A DNA stretch of 64,000 nucleotides. It comes from Typhlomys cinereus (Eukaryota; Chordata; Mammalia; Rodentia; Platacanthomyidae). The position numbers and the translations under genes are program-made. Location: contig JALPQD010000004.1 in assembly GCA_023101885.1 (NCBI GenBank), forward strand, positions 8,027,421 to 8,091,420, read 5' to 3'. Positions 59,701-64,000 of this stretch are shown one piece after another. The notes under the pieces are model-generated. The model had not been told where the DNA came from. It did not search any database and was given only the letters and a program-made list of their open reading frames with translations. The first letter of the stretch is position 1, and each line of letters begins with the position of its first letter.

Positions 59701-62700
59701 GTATATAATTCAGGCAAGTCTAGAACCGTCTAGAAAAGAAAAGTTCTGGGTGGAGAAGGACTGAAAGGAGTGAGAAAGGAGTGTGATTGAGTGGGAAAGA
59801 GGTTTCTGGTGAGGACGGTAATGTTTCCTTTAACATTTCATTTGGTCTGCTTGTTGATATATTCCCATCCAAAGAAAGTAGGGGAACCAGGGACTTTATT
59901 CTTTCTTAGTCCAACTTGACTGGAGAGCTCATACCAACACCAGAGTTGAGGGAACTGGTTGGTCACACCATATCCACAGGAATTGCACTTGCCAGACAGC
60001 AAGACTGCCAAAGTATATGCTGAAGAATGCCAACTTAATGAACCACTGGCCCAGGGAATGGTCTCACCTGCTATAGACGGGGTCTTCCCCTGTTAGTCAC
60101 ATGACCTCTTGGTAGGTTTGCTCGATGACTTGCCTTAACTATTAACTCTTCACAAATCTGCCCAAAGCTCAGCCTTCAGTTGTCAAGTTGACACCTAAAT
60201 ATCTAGCCAGCACAAACATGCTTGAAAAGCTGTCTTGTAGAAAAGGAAAGAAATGGGGACCAAGAATTTTTCACTGGAATTCAAATTTTTTAGTTCAGTG
60301 AGAAAAACACCTTTTTTGTTAGACTTCTAACGGCAGGAGTCTAAGCCGAGTATCGACAGCCAGGTGGAACAGGCTGGATGTGCTTGTTGGGTGTGGTGCC
60401 TGCTAAGCCACCACACAAGCAGCGGGGGACTGTAGTGTGCTCACCTGGAAGCATCGAGCTGGGCTGCTCTAGAGGAGCACTGACTGCCCTGACTTCACTA
60501 CAAATTTTCTGTACTTGGTTAGCTGGTTGGAAAGTCTTAGATCATTGGCGTGACCCATATGGTGAGGGTTATTTGTTCAGGGGAGTGCTAGTGGAATGCT
60601 GGCAGGGGTGTTGTCATCCCAGTCCTAAGAGATGGAAGAGTCAGAGCCGCTGCCATGAGTCCCGTGGCTTACTTCATTCTGTGTATGTTTGAGTGAAAAT
60701 GAAGAACTAGACTATAGCAGTTTTTGGATAAAATCCTGCGGCTCTGAGAGGGTTGCTGTGGACATTGCGGTGGCTCCTGTTGATGCTGAACTGGATCTCC
60801 TGAAATGACCTGCCCTCAGGATTCCTGGAGGGGCACTCCTAGGGGATGCTGTCCTCTGTTGTTTTCTTTGAGAAGTTTAGCTTGACAATAAAACAACTCT
60901 AATTAAAAAAAAAAAAAATTATTATTATTATTTATTATTTATTCAGTTGTGAGTGTATGCGTGTGTGCACGTGTGTATATGTATGTGTGTGTGTAGAACC
61001 ACGGGCGAATTCGGGTATCACCATATGGACCGCTTCCACCTCCTCCTTGTTTATTCTGCCCGAGGATTCACAAGCTCCGCCCTACCAGGACCAGAAATGC
61101 AGGCTGCCCTCGCTTCCGCCCAGCATCTATACGTGGGGTTTAGGATCCGAACTCAGGACCTTCTGCCTGCAAGGCAGAGGCTTAGCCCCTGAGTCACCTC
61201 TCCAGCCCCAACAACTCTAATTTTTGAGTACAACAGACTGAAGAATGACGTATTGTTTCCTAATAAGAATCTGTTCAGAAGGTTTCTTATTAGTGTTGTT
61301 TTCTACAGAAGGGATAAGAAAGAACATTGCTGTATAAAAATGACTTATCAGAATTGGAGAGCTAGTGGTCAGAAGTTCTTAGGGCCTGTCGCCACAAGTA
61401 CAGAAGTCAGTGCTGTAACTGTCTGAATGTGCAAAGTCTGTGGGATCTTAATTAAAATTAAGTGTGTAGTGGACAAATGGAAGCAAAAGTATTACAGATG
61501 TGGAACTGCGTGATGAATGAATGTATATCAGGCTCTATCTGCTGGTACTCTCCTGTGGAGATCACTGTTCATGTAATATTACATGTTAGAGAGAAAGCGA
61601 GCGTGAGAGCATGCATGCTGTCATACGTGAGCAGAAGTCAGAGGACTGCTTTTGGAAGTCAGTTCTCCTTCCACCATGTGGGCTTCTGGGAATTGAACTC
61701 AGGTCACCAGGTTTGTGAACAGGTGCCTCACCTGTTGAGCTATCTCACTGGCCTGAGATAACCATTCTTGTAACACTTTTTCTTTTTTGCTTGTATATAT
61801 ATGTGTGTATATGGCAAGAATATGTGCATGTTCATATGTATGTGGATGTATGTGTATTAGATGTATTAGACCTGCATGGAGGTTGTCTTTGATCATTCTC
61901 CACTTTTATTATTAGTGAAGGGTCTGTCAGTTGAGCCCAGAGCACACTAGTTGTCTAGGTAGCCAGATGTTCAGAATCCCTGTGGATTCTGTCTGCTCAC
62001 ACCTGCTTGATTCACTTGGATTCTGGGGTTTTTAACTCCTGTCCTCATGCTCATGGGGCAAACGCCTTATCCACTGAGCCATTTCCCCAACTCCCCTTTA
62101 TCTTAAAGAAGTTTAGCAGAAAAACAAAATCATACAATGTCACTGTCATATGACAACCACTTTTTTTCAATGTTTAACCTTTCCTGTAAATCTGTGTAAG
62201 TTTAAATTTTCATTTTTGGCAACTTAGTCTGTTTTGAAGTCCTAGTAAAATTTTTTTCATTGCTATAGTAGATACTCTTTCAGTGTGCTACAGTCGTCAA
62301 AACATTTTACAGTATTTTTGTTCTTAAGTGCATGTGTGTATGGTGCCAGCAAAAGACTTTCGCCAACAGTGAGTGAGCATGCCAGTTTCAAGTGAGTTTC
62401 ATCATCTGTATATGCTGTCACAGTCATGCTTTTAAGAGTTATTGGTAGATAGAAAATGATATACTACAGAGATTTTAGCCTTTGTTTTTTGGTGTCCTTT
62501 TTTTTTAAGTTTTAAACTTTATTTCTATGTGTCTGTGTGTGTGTGTATGTGTACAAGAGGGCATTTGAGTGTTTGTGTCTGTGGAAGGCCAAACGTAACA
62601 TTGGGTATCATCCTGGATTATTTTCTGTCCTGACTGCTTTGCCCTGGGGTTTCCCAGGCTCTACCAGGGCTGAAAGTGTAGGTTGCCATTCTTCCCTATG

Positions 62701-63918
62701 TTTTTATGAGGGATCCAAGGATCTGAATTGAGGTTCTTTTGCTTTTGAGACTTTGACCCCTTAGCCATCTTCCCAGCCCCAGTGTCATTTTCTAGATTCT
62801 TTACAAAACTGCCTGAAGACGTGTTGAGATTTGTGATACATGTTCCTCTTCCTCACTCTACAGTTTATTAATCAGCTCCTTGGCATTGTTCCCCTGTCCA
62901 TACCTGCGGAGGATAAGCTGGCCCTGCCTGCAGACATCCGGGCTCTGCAGCAGCATCTGTGTGTGGTGCAGCTGACACGGCTGCTTGGCTTATACCACGT
63001 TATGGATAAACACCAGAAACTGAACGTAGTCAAGGAATTGATGCTAAGGTACCAACATGGACTGGAATTTGGTGAGCAACATTTCTAAATGTATAGTAGT
63101 TCCTGCCCTAAGACTTTTGAGCATATCCATAGAATATGCATAGCAATATGCATCAGGTGGTTCCACCATCCATGTAACATGGAAAAACTTTACTAAGCTT
63201 GGAATTTTAAATATTAAATAATTATAGTTGGTTTTGAGTTGTCTATATTCCTTCAATCTGATGGGCCAACTATTCTGTTATGGGGATTAAAAGAATTGCA
63301 TAGCTTATTGTTGTCAATTTGGGGGCTGCATGTCTTTTAATAGTCAGAACATTTATTTTAAGGTAAATATTTAGTTGAGAAGTAGAAGACCCTCTGGTTT
63401 GTCTTTTGTAGGTGTGATAGAAATACATATCATAGATATCAATATTTTTCTCTTTCAGAATTATTTAGCTCAGTAAAGAGTACAATATTTACTTAGTCAT
63501 ACATGGCCTTTGTTCTTCTGAAATTCCCATAAATCTTTCCATTTGGAACCATCTTGCACATCTTGTCTCCTGGAATGTTCTTTCTGCTGCAGCTGAGGTG
63601 CCTCACCTCTGATCCCTTTGATTTGTGGCTGTTGCACCCTGGTCACCTCAGGTGCTGGGTATCCCTAGGCTTGTCACCAGCTGCCCTCCAGCCCTAGGTT
63701 TACATTCTTCTCCAGCAGTTACCATTTTTACTTGCTGTCATCGTTTTGTTAAACAAGCCAAGCAAAGCTCCTTTGCAGCAGAAATTGGTAGATATTAAAA
63801 ATAGACTAAAATTTTTTTCCCTTCACAGGAAAGTCATGTTTGAAAACAGAGTTGCAGTTTTCCGACTACTACTGTCTCCTTGCTGTCCACGTTCTCATTG
63901 ATGTATGGAGAGAGTCAG
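30824..63918 (+). CDS. NAA25: NAA25, NatB auxiliary subunit (exons 1-13, N-terminal 482 codons)
   Basis: Thirteen coding exons (listed separately) join in frame to 1,447 nt, i.e. 482 codons plus 1 nt, from MATRGHVQDPNDRRLRPIY to DVWRESG. The family protein is about 970 residues, so half is present; the rest lies to the right. NAA25 is the TPR-rich auxiliary subunit of the NatB complex. It cradles the catalytic subunit NAA20 and anchors it at the ribosome, where NatB acetylates nascent chains starting Met-Asp, Met-Glu, Met-Asn or Met-Gln. The visible part shows the alpha-helical TPR pattern, such as AIQQADKLLKKHKDLHCAKV, then QEEAFTLAQEVAALEP and TKLYEAAVKKVPNSEEYHSH. All junctions are GT-AG, no premature stop occurs, and the start has a good context (atcATGG). 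The product is nearly identical to the human protein as I recall it. There is no sign of a pseudogene. Confidence 0.97.
33549..34565. repeat. Imperfect inverted repeat with ~190-bp arms and ~645-bp spacer
   Basis: The left arm (33549-33737) and the reverse complement of the right arm (34565-34383) share their first 53 bases exactly (gtgatagctaggtgtggcat onward) and stay about 85-90% identical to the end (…agctcagtgaca). Similarity stops abruptly at both ends. The spacer holds (CA)n runs but no recognised SINE. It could be a fold-back DNA transposon with long terminal inverted repeats, or two opposed copies of one unnamed element. Confidence 0.85.
39185..39312. repeat. 64-bp tandem duplication
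   Basis: Two adjacent units of 64 bp begin gccattcattga and continue ctgtctttttagggtgttct. They differ at only one or two positions, indicating a recent duplication. Confidence 0.9.
40368..40568 (-). mobile_element. GC-rich B2-superfamily SINE with internal deletion
   Basis: The 3' end and body are intact on the minus strand. The tRNA-like region with both Pol III boxes is missing: the body joins directly to the terminal GGGGCTA. A perfect 14-bp duplication, accctctgtaattt, flanks it (40354-40367 and 40569-40582), so the deletion existed at insertion or happened later inside the element. Confidence 0.9.
40644..40931 (+). mobile_element. Young GC-rich B2-superfamily SINE
   Basis: Full length with A and B boxes, a CA-rich end and an A tail. 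The 11-bp duplication aaaggaacatg is perfect (40633-40643 and 40932-40942). It lies only 75 bp from the opposite-strand copy at 40368-40568. Confidence 0.93.
41621..41706 (+). CDS. NAA25: NAA25 coding exon 2
   Basis: 86 bp. Acceptor cttttcacag, donor GTGAGT. Reads (D)YLDNGNNKMAIQQADKLL, then KKHKDLHCAK: the first TPR-like helix pair of the NatB scaffold. Confidence 0.97.
41707..43286 (+). other. NAA25: NAA25 intron 2
   Basis: 1.6 kb. A B1-type fragment (about 41755-41845, -), older tRNA-type SINE fragments on the minus strand (about 42215-42310 and 42640-42860) and a CA-rich stretch (43222-43240). Nothing gene-like. Confidence 0.65.
43287..43425 (+). CDS. NAA25: NAA25 coding exon 3
   Basis: 139 bp. 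Acceptor gcttgtag, donor GTAAGT. Encodes VLKAIGLQRTGKQEEAFTLA, then QEVAALEPTDDNSLQALTIL and YREMHR plus the first base of a Pro codon. Confidence 0.97.
43426..44972 (+). other. NAA25: NAA25 intron 3
   Basis: 1.5 kb. ID-like copies on the minus strand at about 44040-44115 and 44356-44430, a B1-like fragment (44430-44500, -), and a three-unit tandem repeat carrying CAGGTGAGG (44810-44850) shortly before exon 4. The rest is AT-rich with no recognised element. Confidence 0.65.
44973..45091 (+). CDS. NAA25: NAA25 coding exon 4
   Basis: 119 bp. Acceptor cttgatcttag, donor CAG followed by GTAACT. Encodes (P)ELVTKLYEAAVKKVPNSEE, then YHSHLFMAYARVGEYKKMQQ, a TPR unit. Confidence 0.97.
46173..46513 (-). 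mobile_element. Unnamed retroposed element with AATAAA signal and internal tandem units
   Basis: A perfect 16-bp duplication, agtattgaataatttt, flanks the element (46157-46172 and 46514-46529). Read on the minus strand it ends ctctaataaactctacctta attccctac followed by A residues, so a canonical polyadenylation signal lies just upstream of the tail. The body consists of degenerate units such as 'catggcactagag...gccatgaggggctag', plus a 22-bp near-perfect doublet (46348-46391, agtgcctaggcatggaattc). It has no TG...CA ends, Pol III boxes or open frame. A relative lies at 24250-24440. Confidence 0.85.
46756..46875. repeat. (TTCC)n(TC)n pyrimidine tract
   Basis: About 120 bp of TTCC/TCCC units followed by TC dinucleotides on the plus (NAA25 sense) strand. 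Confidence 0.92.
46947..47177 (-). mobile_element. B2-superfamily SINE, intermediate age
   Basis: On the minus strand it has the family head and body, with several substitutions relative to the youngest copies. A perfect 16-bp duplication, tggaatgtctgatttt, flanks it at 46931-46946 and 47178-47193. Confidence 0.9.
49383..49480 (-). pseudogene. U6 snRNA retropseudogene
   Basis: Read on the minus strand it starts GTGCTTGCTTTGACAGCATA, matching the U6 5' end. It retains ATTGG-like, GAGATTAGCAT and GACACGCAGATTCGTGAAGC segments and ends GCGTTCTGTA. Several substitutions and small indels relative to U6 (for example in the ACAGAG region and the centre) mark it as non-functional. An A-rich tail follows on the minus strand (about 49382-49361), and a short ggactt repeat on both sides (about 49357 and 49482) suggests L1-mediated retroposition. 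Confidence 0.88.
49917..49991 (+). CDS. NAA25: NAA25 coding exon 5
   Basis: 75 bp, exactly 25 codons (AGMALYKIVPKNPYYFWSV, then MSLIMQ). Acceptor ctgtctttcag, donor GTGAGT. Phase 0 at both ends, so skipping would be in frame. Confidence 0.97.
50241..50288. repeat. (TG)n microsatellite, copy 1
   Basis: Over 20 uninterrupted TG units on the NAA25 sense strand, about 250 nt downstream of exon 5. Confidence 0.95.
50720..50768. repeat. (TG)n microsatellite, copy 2
   Basis: A second (TG)n of similar length in the 3' end of another minus-strand SINE (about 50716-50955). Confidence 0.95.
51535..51819 (+). mobile_element. Young GC-rich B2-superfamily SINE
   Basis: Full length with intact boxes. The 14-bp duplication aaaatgggaaaagg is perfect at 51521-51534 and 51820-51833. 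Confidence 0.94.
52276..52383 (+). CDS. NAA25: NAA25 coding exon 6
   Basis: 108 bp, 36 codons (SISAQDENLSKTMFLPLAER, then MVEKMVKEDKIEAEAE). Acceptor tcctcctacag, donor GTGAGT. Phase 0 at both ends. Confidence 0.97.
52616..52694 (+). CDS. NAA25: NAA25 coding exon 7
   Basis: 79 bp after a 232-bp intron. The acceptor tgtttcttctccgag is slightly atypical (G before AG); donor GTGAGT. Reads VELYYMILERLGKYQEALDV, then IRGKLG plus one base. It is a TPR unit. Confidence 0.96.
52695..53841 (+). other. NAA25: NAA25 intron 7
   Basis: 1.1 kb. B1-type copies on the minus strand (about 52945-53080 and 53115-53240), then a tandem array of about 29 bp derived from a B1 segment (53391-53550). The rest is unremarkable. 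Confidence 0.7.
53391..53550. repeat. ~29-bp tandem array derived from a B1 segment
   Basis: Successive units of the form agaccaggctggtctaggac + attcta begin at 53391, 53419, 53448, 53477 and about 53505, with a partial unit near 53525. Spacing is 28-29 bp. The unit resembles the 'gaccaggctggcct' part of antisense B1. Confidence 0.85.
53842..53953 (+). CDS. NAA25: NAA25 coding exon 8
   Basis: 112 bp. Acceptor taattatag, donor AAA followed by GTGAGT. Reads (E)KLTSEIQSRENKCMAMYK, then KLSRWPECNALSRRLLLK plus two bases of Asn. Confidence 0.97.
54442..54531 (+). CDS. NAA25: NAA25 coding exon 9
   Basis: 90 bp. Acceptor tctggttttag, donor ACA followed by GTAAGT. Reads (N)SDDWQFYLTYFDSVFRLIE, then EAWTPPAEGE plus two bases of His. 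Confidence 0.97.
54532..56818 (+). other. NAA25: NAA25 intron 9
   Basis: 2.3 kb. ID-like copies on the minus strand (about 54550-54620, 55210-55305, 56275-56340), SINEs on the minus strand (54672-54903 older, 56090-56175 fragment, 56422-56708 young) and a B1-type copy (about 54905-55035, -). AT-rich unique DNA lies between. Confidence 0.7.
56422..56708 (-). mobile_element. Young GC-rich B2-superfamily SINE upstream of NAA25 exon 10
   Basis: Full length on the minus strand. The flanking duplication tctagtcttt is present at 56412-56421 and 56709-56718. It ends 110 bp before exon 10, so the exon's acceptor region lies close to its head. Confidence 0.92.
56819..56988 (+). CDS. NAA25: NAA25 coding exon 10
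   Basis: 170 bp. Acceptor ttatacccag, donor GTAAGA. Reads (H)SLEGEVHYSAEEAVKFIED, RITEESKSSRHLRGPHLAK, then LELIRRLRSQGCNDEYKL plus one base. Its length is not a multiple of three, so loss or skipping would shift the frame. Confidence 0.97.
57140..57447 (-). mobile_element. Young GC-rich B2-superfamily SINE downstream of NAA25 exon 10
   Basis: Full length on the minus strand. The perfect 15-bp duplication tactactggattttt lies at 57125-57139 and 57448-57462. Same orientation as, and very similar to, the copy at 56422-56708. Confidence 0.95.
58156..58326. repeat. (TTCCTCC)n pyrimidine tract
   Basis: About 170 bp of nearly pure pyrimidine on the sense strand (ttcctcctcctc and ttcttcctcttcc units), ending about 125 bp before NAA25 exon 11. 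Confidence 0.93.
58453..58565 (+). CDS. NAA25: NAA25 coding exon 11
   Basis: 113 bp. Acceptor cttcgtttag, donor AAA followed by GTAAGT. Reads (G)DPEELMFQYFKKFGDKPCC, then FTDLKVFVDLLPATQCTK. Confidence 0.97.
58935..59278. mobile_element. Rodent-type interspersed repeat, family unresolved
   Basis: The pattern ttgctgtgaaaaagcacc, gatttattcagcttacagtt, ccttcctccagcaaggctcc and atacatgagactgtggggga matches, in order, a repeat I recognise as very common in murine genomes. I cannot name its class with certainty. Confidence 0.6.
60905..61209 (-). mobile_element. Young GC-rich B2-superfamily SINE with atypical tail
   Basis: Full length on the minus strand. The 13-bp duplication aacaactctaatt lies at 60892-60904 and 61210-61222. 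Unusually, its 3' tail on the minus strand is (AAT)n followed by a run of T, so the plus strand shows poly(A) where poly(T) is expected. Confidence 0.9.
62864..63071 (+). CDS. NAA25: NAA25 coding exon 12
   Basis: 208 bp, the longest NAA25 exon here. Acceptor cactctacag, donor GTGAGC. Reads FINQLLGIVPLSIPAEDKLA, then LPADIRALQQHLCVVQLTRL, LGLYHVMDKHQKLNVVKELM and LRYQHGLEF plus one base. Confidence 0.97.
63072..63828 (+). other. NAA25: NAA25 intron 12
   Basis: 757 bp. AT-rich unique DNA; I see no recognisable repeat or other feature. Confidence 0.7.
63829..63918 (+). CDS. NAA25: NAA25 coding exon 13
   Basis: 90 bp. Acceptor cccttcacag, donor GTGAGT. Reads (G)KSCLKTELQFSDYYCLLAV, then HVLIDVWRES plus one base. 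This is the last exon before the right edge. Confidence 0.97.
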
Positions 63919-64000
63919 GTGAGTATCATGACTTTAGTTCTGCTCAGGTTTTGGCTTTTGCCAGAGATGGAAGGTAGAGCTTCACACACCATCTATACTC

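Larger units (their letters stand above)
58566..62863 (+). other. NAA25: NAA25 intron 11
   Basis: 4.3 kb. TG/TGCA-rich DNA (58690-58870), a rodent-type interspersed repeat (58935-59278), simple repeats (59508-59575), an LTR-like fragment (about 59880-60235), unassigned DNA with a terminal caataaaac (60300-60900), a young SINE (60905-61209, -), and older tRNA-type SINEs on the minus strand (about 61600-61755, 61790-62095, 62516-62782). No exon is needed by the frame. Confidence 0.7.

Noticed and set aside
59880..60900. Processed pseudogene, because of caataaaac near 60886
   Set aside because: The A-run after it belongs to the SINE insertion at 60905-61209, since the duplication lies between them. 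I recognise no coding sequence, so an old LTR-type remnant is more likely but unproven.

Overview
This is a mammalian nuclear genome window, almost certainly from a rodent. It holds parts of two neighbouring protein-coding genes, split into short exons with GT-AG introns and embedded in dense SINE DNA. The order and divergent orientation (TRAFD1 on the minus strand, NAA25 on the plus strand, CpG-island promoters about 16 kb apart) match the pair at human 12q24. The repeat content is rodent: a near-consensus ID element with intact target-site duplications (207-304), many B1-type SINEs, and above all a GC-rich tRNA-derived SINE of the B2 superfamily, present as young copies on both strands. That SINE differs from mouse or rat B2. 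A non-murine rodent, possibly a dipodoid (jerboa or jumping mouse, whose B2-superfamily SINE is called DIP), is my best inference, but I have not compared it with any database.

Layout. 1-14,860 (minus): the 5' half of TRAFD1, with a non-coding exon 1 in a CpG island, the ATG in exon 2 (12,137-12,139), and coding exons 2-6 giving about 283 codons. The gene runs off the left edge. 14,861-30,500: intergenic, mostly SINEs, microsatellites and long purine/pyrimidine tracts, with one SINE-poor unique island (19,390-20,225) and an old LTR-like repeat (26,186-26,797). 30,500-63,918 (plus): the 5' half of NAA25, with a CpG-island promoter, ATG at 30,824, and 13 coding exons giving 482 codons that stay in frame across every junction. 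The gene runs off the right edge. Its introns hold SINEs in both orientations, a U6 snRNA retropseudogene (minus, 49,383-49,480), an unnamed retroposed element with its own AATAAA signal (46,173-46,513), and a roughly 1-kb inverted-repeat structure in intron 1.

Function. NAA25 is the TPR-type auxiliary subunit of the NatB N-terminal acetyltransferase and partners with NAA20. TRAFD1 is a TRAF-type zinc-finger protein known as an interferon-inducible feedback regulator of innate immune signalling. They are neighbours, not an operon or pathway, and each has its own TATA-less promoter.

I saw no CRISPR array, operon, phage or other new multi-gene system. The unusual content is in the mobile DNA: a SINE/L1 chimaera inside one target-site duplication, the unnamed element family, the inverted repeat, and several local tandem duplications.
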